From: Synergistaceae bacterium
GTDB taxonomy: Bacteria > Synergistota > Synergistia > Synergistales > Aminobacteriaceae
DNA length: 64,000 nt
Reading direction: 5' to 3'
Assembly: GCA_018436725.1 (NCBI GenBank)
Contig: JAHDKT010000053.1
Span: 62,001 to 126,000 of the forward strand
Positions within the stretch are counted from its first letter, which is position 1; every line of letters begins with the position of its first letter. The notes beneath the pieces were generated by a model that did no database searches, was not told the origin of the DNA, and saw only the letters and a program-made list of their open reading frames with translations. This document shows positions 28,157 through 36,647 of this stretch, piece by piece. Position numbers and translations under genes: made by a program.

Positions 28157-29191
28157 ATGACAACGCAGGATGCGCGGAAACGCGCGGAAGAGCTTCATCG
28201 GGAGAGCTTCGTGCTGGACGCGCACTACGATCTTCTGCCGCTTGTGCTCGACAGGCGGCAGAAGGGCGAACGGAACGTCATCGAAAAAGAGTACATCCCC
28301 GCCTTCCGCGCGGCGCATGTGGACGCGGTGGTCTCGTCGCTCTTCGTCTCCGAGAGATTCCTCCCGGAGATGGGGCTGCGGCGGGCCCTCGATATGATCG
28401 CGGCGCTCTACGAGGAGATGGCGGAGAGCCCCGGGCTCTTCTCGCTGTGCCGGAACACTGCGGAGATCGCGGAGGCGAACGCCGGAGGAGAGGTCGCGCT
28501 GCTTCTCTCCTTCGAGGGGCTGGACCCGATAGGAAACGACCTCTCGCTCCTGAGGGTCTTCCACGAACTGGGCGTCAGAGGTATCGGGCTGGTCTGGAGC
28601 CGGAGGAACTACGTCGCGGACGGCTGCTTCTTCGACCCGGTGAAGGAGGGGCGGAAGGGCGGCCTGACGGCCTTCGGCGTACAGGTTCTCGACGAGGCGA
28701 AACGCCTCGGGATGTATATCGACGTCAGTCACCTCAACGACGAGGGCGTCGAGGACGTCCTCGCACTGTACGACGGGCCGGTGATCGCCTCGCACTCGAA
28801 CTGCCGCGCGCTCGCTCCCGTGATGCGCAACCTGACGGACGACCAGATCGCACGCCTGGCCGGGCGCGGTGGAGTGATGGGGATGAACGCGTGCAGCGTC
28901 TTCGTCGCCGATCCGGATCAGCATACCGTGACGGAGCGCGATCTCGCCGACCACGTCGATCATATCCGTTCGCTCGTCGGCGACGGACATACCGGCTTCG
29001 GGTTCGACTTCTGCGACGAGATGCGAGACTTTTCCGCTCCGGGGCCGCATCGCGAGTACGACTGCGTAAAGGGGTACGGCGCGAGCGTCGGATTCACTGC
29101 GGAGCTGCTTCAAAGAGGGTACGGCGAGGATGCCGTGCGGGGTATCCTTGGAGGTTCGTTCCTCGGGTTCCTGAAAAAAACCATAGGGTGA
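28157..29191 (+). CDS. M19-family membrane dipeptidase-like zinc dipeptidase
   Basis: 344 residues, ATG with GGAGG upstream. The metal motif near the N-terminus is DAHYD (DGHND or DTHYD in relatives). LSFEGLDPIG supplies the bridging Glu, YIDVSHLNDEGV the next His, and IASHSNCRALAP the final His, all in the family order. GFGFDFCDE carries the C-terminal Asp. No signal peptide, so it probably acts in the cytoplasm on dipeptides, possibly with D-residues at the C-terminal position. It is 52 bp downstream of the topoisomerase B gene and 59 bp upstream of the C69 peptidase; the two dipeptidases may form one peptide-use unit. Confidence 0.9.
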   Translation: MTTQDARKRAEELHRESFVLDAHYDLLPLVLDRRQKGERNVIEKEYIPAFRAAHVDAVVSSLFVSERFLPEMGLRRALDMIAALYEEMAESPGLFSLCRNTAEIAEANAGGEVALLLSFEGLDPIGNDLSLLRVFHELGVRGIGLVWSRRNYVADGCFFDPVKEGRKGGLTAFGVQVLDEAKRLGMYIDVSHLNDEGVEDVLALYDGPVIASHSNCRALAPVMRNLTDDQIARLAGRGGVMGMNACSVFVADPDQHTVTERDLADHVDHIRSLVGDGHTGFGFDFCDEMRDFSAPGPHREYDCVKGYGASVGFTAELLQRGYGEDAVRGILGGSFLGFLKKTIG

Positions 29192-29250
29192 CAGGGCAGT
29201 CCCGGAGGGCGTCGCGTCGTCCGGGACCGTCGAGTACATAGAGGGGGTAG

Positions 29251-31074
29251 ATGTGTGTGTCGTCGGCAGTCGCTGTGTCGTGCGTAGCGTTTCTTGTGCT
29301 TCTGTTCCTTTCCCGTCCGGCCCGGGCGTGCACCTCGGTCGTCGCGGGGCGGTCCGTATCGTCGACGGGAAGGGTGATCGTCGGGCATAACGAGGACGAC
29401 CCGGGAAGGCTCCTCGTCCGGCATGCGCTCGTCCCCTCCCGCCGCTGGGACGAGGGGAGCGTCATCACGGCGGAGGAACGGTCGGCCCGCGTCCCCCAGC
29501 CTCGGGAGACGCTCGCCTTCTTCTGGACGCAGGTGAGGGGGGAACGGGGGCTTTCGAACGCCGACGGTTTTTACAACGAACGCGGCGTGCTGCTCGTCAG
29601 CGACAGCTGCCTCTCCTCGCGGCTGGACGACGAACCAGACTTCATTTCGGGCGGCATAGGGTACGCGCTGCGGCGGGCGGTCGCGGAACGAGCGACGAAC
29701 GCCCGCTCGGGTGTGGAGATCGCCGCTGCGCTTGTGGACCGGTACGGCTACCGCAGTCCGGGGAGAGGGTACGTGATCGCCGACGCGCAGGAGGCGTGGA
29801 TTCTCCAGCTCGCGGGGGGAAGGGACTACTGCGCGGTGCGCGTGCTCGACGACGAGGTGGTCTTCTTCCCCAACCACTTCACCATCCGGGCGGGCGATCT
29901 CGAAGGGCGTCCGCGCATTCTGTCGCCGGGGCTGCTGGAGAAGGCCCGAAGCAGGGGGTGGAGCGAGGACGGCCCAGCCTCGGCGTTCGACTTCGCGAAA
30001 TCCTTTCAGGACCCCGGATCGTGGAAGAAGGACGGCAATACCTACCGGCACAGGCACGGCGCGGCGTTTTTCCGGGGGCCGCTGCTTCCCGAGGAGGCGG
30101 AACTCCCGTTCTCCGTCGTGCCGGTGAAGGAGGTGACGCCTGAGGATCTCAAGTCCGTGCTCCGCAGTCACTACGAAGGAACGCCCGACGACATCCGGAG
30201 CGGCTTCGCCGGAAGGTCGCCGCACTTCACCCCCGTTCGCCGGATATGCACCGGCGGCACAGTCGAGAGCATGATCGCCCTGCTCGCCGACGATCCGCTT
30301 TTCACGGAACTTCTCGTTTCCCGGGGGCGTCCGTGCTGCGACCCCTACCAGCCGTACTGGGGAGGTATGACCTCGCTTCCGGAGGAACTCTCGCCGATCG
30401 CCGACCCCTGCGGCGCGATCGACGGGCACTGCGCTGTCGACGCCGCGCTGCTGGACCTTACGGGCGCCGCGTGGTGGCGTGTGTTCGAGGAGCAGACGCT
30501 CGTCGACCTGCTCTACGACGACCTGCACCCTGTGCTTTCGGAGTGGATCCGGAGCAGGGAGGAGGAGCTGACCGCGGCGGCGGCGCAAATCGCTTCGGAT
30601 GCGAGAGAACTCGCCGCACGCGGCGAAGCTGCGGCCGCGCGGCGTCTGCTTTCAGAACGGAGCGCGGCCCTCGCCCGAGAGAGCGCCGCCCGCAAGGCGG
30701 ACGTATTCGCCGCGTACGCCCCTCGGACGATTCGCCCCGACCAAGGGGAGATAGCGAAGGGAGACCTCTCCGAAGAACTCTCCGTCTCCTTCCGGTCCGA
30801 CGCCGCGCCTGCGGAGGACTCCTTTCTGATGGGGCAGGGAGGAACGCCGCCGCAGCGATGGGCAGCGCCGTTGCGCGGGAGCCTGTGCTTCGCGGAAGGG
30901 GAGTGGTCGCTCCGCTTCAGGGTACGGGAACTGACCGAGGGCGCCGTCCCGTGCCGTTCGGACTTCTGGCTCGCGGGGCGGGACGAAAACGGCGGCGTCT
31001 TCGCCGGACGCTGCGTGCTCAACGTGCTTCCGCCGTCGGAGCACCGGCTTTTTCAGGGAATGTGCAGCGTGTAG
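29251..31074 (+). CDS. C69-family (PepD/U34-type) dipeptidase, exported
   Basis: 607 residues. The signal peptide ends at PARA, so processing would expose Cys27 (CTSVVAG) as the N-terminal nucleophile expected of NTN-type C69 dipeptidases. VGHNEDD, NERGVLLVSDSC and a late CCDPYQPYWGG segment support the family. Residues ~430-475 form an Ala/Glu/Arg-rich helix that may be a coiled coil. The C-terminus adds a domain of about 100 residues not needed by smaller members. It releases amino acids from dipeptides in the periplasm. GAGGGGG lies 3 nt before the ATG. Together with M19, S9 and C45 enzymes it fits a peptide-fermenting lifestyle. Confidence 0.88.
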   Translation: MCVSSAVAVSCVAFLVLLFLSRPARACTSVVAGRSVSSTGRVIVGHNEDDPGRLLVRHALVPSRRWDEGSVITAEERSARVPQPRETLAFFWTQVRGERGLSNADGFYNERGVLLVSDSCLSSRLDDEPDFISGGIGYALRRAVAERATNARSGVEIAAALVDRYGYRSPGRGYVIADAQEAWILQLAGGRDYCAVRVLDDEVVFFPNHFTIRAGDLEGRPRILSPGLLEKARSRGWSEDGPASAFDFAKSFQDPGSWKKDGNTYRHRHGAAFFRGPLLPEEAELPFSVVPVKEVTPEDLKSVLRSHYEGTPDDIRSGFAGRSPHFTPVRRICTGGTVESMIALLADDPLFTELLVSRGRPCCDPYQPYWGGMTSLPEELSPIADPCGAIDGHCAVDAALLDLTGAAWWRVFEEQTLVDLLYDDLHPVLSEWIRSREEELTAAAAQIASDARELAARGEAAAARRLLSERSAALARESAARKADVFAAYAPRTIRPDQGEIAKGDLSEELSVSFRSDAAPAEDSFLMGQGGTPPQRWAAPLRGSLCFAEGEWSLRFRVRELTEGAVPCRSDFWLAGRDENGGVFAGRCVLNVLPPSEHRLFQGMCSV

Positions 31075-31186
31075 AAAGGAGAGAGGGCGCCGGGAAACCG
31101 CCGCCCGTTTTCTTCGCGGGCCCGCCGTGTCGAACGACCTCTCTATGCTATACTTTTTAAAAATGGAACGCTAGGAGGGATTCCCG

Positions 31187-33532
31187 ATGTCCGTTGGTTC
31201 CGCGCCCCCCGAAGCGGTCGGCAGCTCCGTGCCCCGGGCCGACGCTCCGCTCAAGGTTTCGGGAGAGCTGAAATACACGGGGGATTTGCTGCTCCCCGGT
31301 ATGCTCCACGCAGCACTGCTGCCGTCTCCGCACGCGTTCGCCCGCATTCTGCGGATCGACGCGGAGAAGACCCGCGCCTGCCCCGGCGTCCGCGCCGTGG
31401 TGACGGGCGACGACCTGCAGATCCTCTTCGGCCTCTATCTCGGCGACAAGCCGCCGCTGGCCCGGGGGTACGTCCGCCATTTCGGCGAACCCGTGGTCGC
31501 GGTCGTGGCGGACAGCGAACGCGACGCCCGATACGCCCTCTCGAAGATCTCGGTCGAGTACGAACCGCTCGACCCGGTCCTCACACCGACCGAGGCGCTC
31601 CGCCCCGGCGCGCCCGTGCTGCACCCGGACATGGCGGCATACGCCCACATCCCCGATATCCTCCCCGAGCCGGGAAGCAACGTCGCCAACCGGACGAAGA
31701 TCCGCAAGGGGGATACGGAGAGGGCTTTCGCATCGGCGCATGTCACGGCGGAGGTCTCCGTCTCCTTTCCTCCGGGCGATCATGTAGCACTGGAGCCTCG
31801 CTGCGCCATCGCGGAGATACTCACCGACGGGCGGCATATCGTCCATTCGTCGACGCAGGCTCCGTTCGTCGCCAGAAACCTTCTCGGGATCTTCCTCGGC
31901 ATCCCGCAGGGAAAAATCACCGTCATCGCTCCTCCTTGCGGCGGCGGTTTCGGCGGCAAGGCCGGCATTCAGCTCGAAGGATTGGCCGTGCTGCTCTCTC
32001 GCGCCGTCGGAGGACGCCCCGTCCGTTTGGCCAATACGAGGGAGCTGGACCTGACCGCCTCGCCCGGCCACATCGGTCTCGAAGCCACGGTGAAGCTCGC
32101 TGCGGACGAGCGTGGGCGACTGCTCGCGATGGACTTGCTCTATCTCTTCAACAGCGGCGCGTTCGCCGACTACGCCGTGAACGTCGGCCGCGCCGCGGCG
32201 ATCGCCTGCACGGGCCCCTACCGGGTGGAGAACGTGAAGTGCGACTCGCTGTGCGTCTACACGAACACTCCCTTCGCTACAGCATACCGGGGATTCGGTC
32301 ATATCGAACTCTGCTTCGCCGTGGAGCGCGCAATGGACGCGCTCGCCGCGAAGACGGGAATCGACCCTGTGGAGCTACGGCTGCGCAACGCCATCAATCC
32401 GGGCGACACCACGCCCACCGGCTCCGTGATGGATGCAAGCACGGGCGACCTTCCGGAGTGCGTCCGCCGCGCCGCGGCGATGATCGGCTGGGACGAGGGT
32501 ATTTCGGGGACTCTGCCCTCCGGCAAGGTGTACGGAAAGGGGATCGGTCTTTTCTGGAAGGCCCCGGCGATGCCTCCGAACACCGATGCGGGGGCGATTC
32601 TCACCTTCAACGAGGACGGATCGATGAACCTCTCGGTGGGCGTGGCGGAGATAGGACAGGCGGCGCATACGGCGCTCGCGCAGATCGTGGCCGACAGCTT
32701 CGGCGTCTCCCCCTCGCTCGTCCATGTCCGGACGACCGTCGATACCTCGCACTCGCCGCACGACTGGGCGACCGCCGCAAGCCGTTCGGTGTTCATGGCG
32801 GGGAATGCGGCGCTCGAAGCCGCGGACGGCGCGATCGGCGCGATCCGGCGGACCGCGTCGATTCCGCTGCGCTGCGCGCCGGGAGACCTCGAAGTCTCCG
32901 GAGGAAGGGTCTTTCTCAAGGGCGATCCCGAGCGCGGGCTTCCGCTTTCTCAGGTCGTTCTGGGGTACACCTACCCCGGCGGGAATTCGATAGAGGGGCA
33001 GGTGATCGGGACGGGGCGGTACATCGCGCCCGGACTCACGGCGCTCGACCCGGAGACTGGCGAGGGGCGCCCGGCGCTCGAATGGACGCTCGGCGCGGAG
33101 GCCGTGCACGTCGAGGGCGATCCGGCGGACGGCAGCTACAGGATCGTGAAGGCGGTCTGCGCGATGGACGTCGGGAAGGTGATCAACCCCGGCATTGCGC
33201 GCGGACAGGCCGTCGGCGCGATGGAGATGGCGCTGGGGTTCTCCTGTTCCGAAGGGTTCCGCTTCGCCGGGCAGGGGCGCATCGTCAACGTGCCGCTGCG
33301 GCACTTCAAGATTCCGCGCTACGGCGAGGATCCGGAGTACGACGTCTCCTTCGTCGAAACTCCCCAGCACGACGGACCGTGCGGCATGCGCGGCATGGGG
33401 GAGCAGGGGGTTCTAGGGATTCCGGGGGCGGTCGCCGGGGCGCTGTCCAGGGCGTTCGGCTGCGAACTCCGCGACCTTCCCCTGACTCCGGAGAGCATCT
33501 GGAGAGCCTGCGGAAAGGAGCGAGGCGAATGA
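31187..33532 (+). CDS. Xanthine dehydrogenase-family molybdopterin-binding large subunit
   Basis: 781 residues. Moco-binding motifs: PPCGGGFGGKAG, AYRGFGHIE, GVAEIGQAAHTALAQI, and GMRGMGEQG, where Glu739 is the catalytic base of molybdenum hydroxylases. The a/b-hammerhead domain occupies about residues 20-130. It hydroxylates an N-heterocycle or aldehyde; the substrate cannot be deduced. It overlaps the FAD subunit gene by ATGA, giving a large-FAD-FeS order. No XdhC-type maturation factor or selenium-use gene is in view. The SD AGGAGG is well placed. The carrier gene downstream (34944) might import the substrate or export the product. Confidence 0.92.
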   Translation: MSVGSAPPEAVGSSVPRADAPLKVSGELKYTGDLLLPGMLHAALLPSPHAFARILRIDAEKTRACPGVRAVVTGDDLQILFGLYLGDKPPLARGYVRHFGEPVVAVVADSERDARYALSKISVEYEPLDPVLTPTEALRPGAPVLHPDMAAYAHIPDILPEPGSNVANRTKIRKGDTERAFASAHVTAEVSVSFPPGDHVALEPRCAIAEILTDGRHIVHSSTQAPFVARNLLGIFLGIPQGKITVIAPPCGGGFGGKAGIQLEGLAVLLSRAVGGRPVRLANTRELDLTASPGHIGLEATVKLAADERGRLLAMDLLYLFNSGAFADYAVNVGRAAAIACTGPYRVENVKCDSLCVYTNTPFATAYRGFGHIELCFAVERAMDALAAKTGIDPVELRLRNAINPGDTTPTGSVMDASTGDLPECVRRAAAMIGWDEGISGTLPSGKVYGKGIGLFWKAPAMPPNTDAGAILTFNEDGSMNLSVGVAEIGQAAHTALAQIVADSFGVSPSLVHVRTTVDTSHSPHDWATAASRSVFMAGNAALEAADGAIGAIRRTASIPLRCAPGDLEVSGGRVFLKGDPERGLPLSQVVLGYTYPGGNSIEGQVIGTGRYIAPGLTALDPETGEGRPALEWTLGAEAVHVEGDPADGSYRIVKAVCAMDVGKVINPGIARGQAVGAMEMALGFSCSEGFRFAGQGRIVNVPLRHFKIPRYGEDPEYDVSFVETPQHDGPCGMRGMGEQGVLGIPGAVAGALSRAFGCELRDLPLTPESIWRACGKERGE

Positions 33533-34338
33533 TTCCCTTCGATTTCGACTATGTGCTGCCCGGCGCCCTGCACGAGGCGTACGGCGCATGGAAGGCGGAG
33601 GCCGACGCCGGACGGAGCGCCGCGTACTACGGCGGCGGCACGGAGATCGTCACCCTCGCCCGCAACGGGACGGTAGCGCCGCACTGCGTCGTCGACCTCA
33701 AAGGCGTTCCCGAGTGTTCCTTTTCAGGGGAGGAGGGGGAGCGCTTCGTCTTCGGCGCGGCATGTACGCTGACGAAGATCGTCGAGGGAGGGCTCTTTCC
33801 GCTGCTTTCGGCCGTCTGCCGAGGCGTCGCGGACAGGACGGTCCGAAACCGGCTGACGCTGGGAGGCAACGTCTGCGGAAGGCTTCCCTACCGCGAGGCG
33901 CTGCTTCCGTTCCTCTGCGTCGGCGCCGTCGCGCGCGTCTTCGGAGCGGAGGGGCTGCGCGAGGCGCCTCTTGAAGCGCTTTTCGACAAGCGCCTTGTTC
34001 TGGAGGACGGGGAGTTTCTCGTCTCTCTGGTTGTTGAAAAGGCCGCTGTACGCCTTCCGTACGCAACCCGCCGCAAGGTGCGCGGAGGCCGTGTGGACTA
34101 TCCGGTCTGCACCGTCGCGGGTGCGGCGAACGGCGATTCCGTGAAACTCGCCGTCTCGGGAGGGTGGAGCTTTCCCGTCGCCGCGGAGTGTACGCGCTTC
34201 ACGTCGCCCGATACGATCATGGAGAGTGTCCCTCACGCGGTCAAGGACGACGCGCTCGCCGCTTCGGACTACCGGCGCGCACTTCTGCGGCAGGCCGTGG
34301 AAGCAGTGCTGCTCTCGATGGAGGTGATGCCGGAATGA
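33529..34338 (+). CDS. Xanthine dehydrogenase-family FAD-binding subunit
   Basis: 269 residues, starting at the ATG that overlaps the large-subunit stop. AAYYGGGTEIV is the first FAD-binding loop and VRNRLTLGGNVCGRLPYREALLPFL the second, where relatives usually have GNIC/GN-A-S. It is slightly shorter than typical (about 285-290). It passes electrons from the FeS subunit to NAD or another acceptor. The downstream FeS gene begins at 34335, again by ATGA overlap, so the three subunits are translationally coupled. Confidence 0.9.
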   Translation: MIPFDFDYVLPGALHEAYGAWKAEADAGRSAAYYGGGTEIVTLARNGTVAPHCVVDLKGVPECSFSGEEGERFVFGAACTLTKIVEGGLFPLLSAVCRGVADRTVRNRLTLGGNVCGRLPYREALLPFLCVGAVARVFGAEGLREAPLEALFDKRLVLEDGEFLVSLVVEKAAVRLPYATRRKVRGGRVDYPVCTVAGAANGDSVKLAVSGGWSFPVAAECTRFTSPDTIMESVPHAVKDDALAASDYRRALLRQAVEAVLLSMEVMPE

Positions 34339-34814
34339 AACGTCTGCACGGTCCTACGGAGATACGGCTCTTCGTGAACGGAGAGACGCGGCGCGTCCTC
34401 GTCCGTCCGTCCGATACGCTGCTGCGGGTGCTGCGGGAGCGGCTGGGGCTGACGGGTGCGAAGCCCGGGTGCGAAAACGGCGACTGCGGCGCCTGTACGG
34501 TGCTGCTGGACGGGTTCCCTGTGAAATCATGCCTGATGCTCGCAGTGGAAGCGGAGGGGCGTGAAGTCGTCACCGTGGAAGGATTGAAGGACACGCCGAT
34601 ACAGAAAGCGTTCATCGATTTTCAGGGGTTCCAGTGCGGCTACTGCACCTCGGGTTTCCTTTTGAACGCCCATGCGCTGCTGACCGAGCACCCCGAACAG
34701 GATGACGAAACCGATAGAGAGTGGCTGGAATCCAACCTCTGCCGCTGTACCGGCTACGAGGGGATCCGGCGCGCTGTGCGCGAGGCGAGGAGGATCGCGG
34801 CGGGAACGCGGTAA
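34335..34814 (+). CDS. Xanthine dehydrogenase-family [2Fe-2S] subunit
   Basis: 159 residues. Plant-type cluster: CENGDCGAC gives Cys46, Cys51 and Cys54, with Cys66 in KSC. The second cluster is in the four-helix domain: CGYC (101, 104) and CRC (136, 138). All eight ligands are present. It relays electrons between Moco and FAD. The start overlaps the FAD-subunit stop. The 129 bp to the next gene hold no clear signal. Confidence 0.95.
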   Translation: MKRLHGPTEIRLFVNGETRRVLVRPSDTLLRVLRERLGLTGAKPGCENGDCGACTVLLDGFPVKSCLMLAVEAEGREVVTVEGLKDTPIQKAFIDFQGFQCGYCTSGFLLNAHALLTEHPEQDDETDREWLESNLCRCTGYEGIRRAVREARRIAAGTR

Positions 34815-34943
34815 GATTCGCTCTCGGAGACCTGCGCCGCCTATTCGGAGAGGGAACGGAGATTCACCGCGAGCGCGGGTGCGGCGGAGGATCGCCGGGG
34901 ACGAAGAGGACACGCATTTTTTAGCGATGGAGAGAGGGTTGGT

Positions 34944-36179
34944 ATGAGTATGTCCGAGAAACGAAAAACGTTGGAACCGGGTTGGGTAGTTGTGCTGGCT
35001 GGATTGGGGGTCAATCTGGCCCTGGGCGTTCTGTACGCGTGGGGGGTCATCTCCGCCGCGCTGATCGACCAGTTGGGGTGGAGCGCCACGACGACGCAGA
35101 TTCCGTATATGGTTGCCTGCGCGGTGTTCGCCCTGTCGATGGTTCCGGGAGGAAGGCTCCAGGACCGTTTCGGGCCGAGACCGGTCATCGTCGCTGCGGC
35201 GGTGCTGTGCGGCGCGGGCTTCTTCATGTCGGGAAAGGTGCTGACGCCGCTCGGTCTGACGCTCTTTTTCGGCGTAGTCTTCGGCGCGGGCATGGGCATG
35301 GGGTATGCCGCTCCCACCCCGGCGGCTGTAAAGTGGTTCAGCAGGACGAAGAGAGGGCTTATATCCGGCATCGTCGTCAGCGGATTCGGCCTGGCGCCGG
35401 TTTACATAGCCCCGCTCACAAACCTGCTTTTGGCGCATTTCACCCTGGCGCATACTTTTATGGCGCTGGGGGCGGGATTCTTTATCCTGATCGTCGTCCT
35501 GGCGATGTTCATACGGAACCCGCCCTCCGGATACTCCGCGGAGACCGCGCAGGCGTCCAACGGAACGAGCGTCCCGAAGGCGCTCCGCCCGGATACGGAG
35601 TACGAGTGGAACGAAACCTTCAGGAGCACCGCGTTCAAGCGGCTGTGGATCATGTTCTGCTTCGGGACGTTCGCCGGACTGCTCATCATAGGGCAGTTGT
35701 CGAAAATAGGGATCGAACAGGCGGGCGCCGACAACGTCTACATCAAGGTGGGCATCTACGCCGTCTTCAACTGCGTCGGTAGAATTCTCTGCGGGCTTCT
35801 CTCGGACAAGCTGGGGCGGATGCGGACGCTCTTTCTCCTTTTCCTGATGCAGGTGGTCACGTACGCGGTCTTCGCACGGCTCGTCACCCCTTTTACCCTG
35901 GGCGTCGGTGTGGCCGTGGTGGCCTTTACGTTCGGAGGAATGCTTTCGCTCTTCCCGGCGGCGACAGCCGACTATTTCGGTATGAAAAATTTCGGCGTCA
36001 ACTACGGCATGCTGCTGACCGCGTGGGGAATGGGCGGAGTGTTCGGACCTCTTGTCGGGGGTATCGTCCGGGATATGACGGGAACCTACGTTATCAGCTA
36101 CGTCGTTTCGGCGCTTCTGAGTCTGAGCGGCGCGGCGATGACGTTCTTCACCAGGGCGCCGGCGGAGAAGAACGCATAG
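34944..36179 (+). CDS. MFS transporter, oxalate:formate antiporter (OFA) family-like
   Basis: 411 residues, 12 predicted membrane segments. The opening GWVVVLAGLGVNLALGVLYAWGVIS and GGRLQDRFGPRPV (loop 2-3 motif), and GMGMGYAAPTPAAVKWF, are the OFA-family pattern of monocarboxylate/dicarboxylate exchangers. A soluble loop of about 50 residues separates the two halves. It follows the molybdenum hydroxylase genes with a 129-bp gap, so co-transcription is possible but not proven. It might handle an organic acid linked to that enzyme. It ends before a 44-bp perfect palindrome. Confidence 0.88.
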   Translation: MSMSEKRKTLEPGWVVVLAGLGVNLALGVLYAWGVISAALIDQLGWSATTTQIPYMVACAVFALSMVPGGRLQDRFGPRPVIVAAAVLCGAGFFMSGKVLTPLGLTLFFGVVFGAGMGMGYAAPTPAAVKWFSRTKRGLISGIVVSGFGLAPVYIAPLTNLLLAHFTLAHTFMALGAGFFILIVVLAMFIRNPPSGYSAETAQASNGTSVPKALRPDTEYEWNETFRSTAFKRLWIMFCFGTFAGLLIIGQLSKIGIEQAGADNVYIKVGIYAVFNCVGRILCGLLSDKLGRMRTLFLLFLMQVVTYAVFARLVTPFTLGVGVAVVAFTFGGMLSLFPAATADYFGMKNFGVNYGMLLTAWGMGGVFGPLVGGIVRDMTGTYVISYVVSALLSLSGAAMTFFTRAPAEKNA

Positions 36180-36252
36180 CATGGGCTTCCCTCTTTCCGG
36201 GGGCGAAGTTTCGATGTGCGCAGTGCTCGGAGCAGCGGGGCAAGACGGTTCA

Positions 36253-36296
36253 CCTCGAAGGAGCCCGGAGAGACGTCTCTCCGGGCTCCTTCGAGG
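36253..36296. terminator. 44-bp perfect palindrome between convergent genes
   Basis: Positions 36253-36274 and 36275-36296 are exact reverse complements (CCTCGAAGG at one end, CCTTCGAGG at the other) with no spacer. It lies 73 bp after the MFS stop and 19 bp before the STAS stop on the other strand. It has no U-tract, but a stem this long very likely terminates or insulates both transcripts. Confidence 0.7.
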
Positions 36297-36315
36297 ATCC
36301 GGCGATCACACCGCT

Positions 36316-36624
36316 TCAGTGCGACGAAATATTGAAGACGAGATCGAGGCGGGTGAGTTTGAAGAGTTCCTCCACCATGCCGCGCAGCCCTTGGATAGTC
36401 ATCCTCCCGCCCTTCTGCAACGTGCGCTTGTGAATGGAGATGAGCACGCCGAGGCCCGAGCTGTCGATATAGTCCAGGGCGGAAAAGTCTAGGGTAATGG
36501 AGGTAACTCCGTCCTCGAGAAGACCGATGAGCTTCTCCCGAAGCTCGGCCGCGTTTTCGACGTACATGCTTCCGGCAAGTCCGACGTGTGCTCCTGCGCC
36601 GCTCTTTGAGATGCTGATTTTCAT
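36316..36624 (-). CDS. STAS-domain anti-sigma factor antagonist-like protein
   Basis: 102 residues, one STAS domain (SpoIIAA/RsbV-like). The conserved IDSSGLGVL contains the usual phosphorylatable Ser (Ser55/56). ATG at 36624 has AAGGAGG upstream. It starts 24 bp after the chemoreceptor stop, so it is in the same transcript. No anti-sigma kinase or PP2C phosphatase is nearby. Either the partner is elsewhere, or the protein links this chemoreceptor to a switch (inference). Confidence 0.88.
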   Translation of the reverse strand: MKISISKSGAGAHVGLAGSMYVENAAELREKLIGLLEDGVTSITLDFSALDYIDSSGLGVLISIHKRTLQKGGRMTIQGLRGMVEELFKLTRLDLVFNISSH

Positions 36625-36647
36625 GAGATCATCCTCCTTGTTTTGAG

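Noticed and set aside
31936..33528. Long plus-strand frame overlapping the molybdenum hydroxylase large subunit
   Set aside because: Only its last part (from the ATG at 33529) is the real FAD subunit. The earlier part is an out-of-frame shadow of the large-subunit gene.
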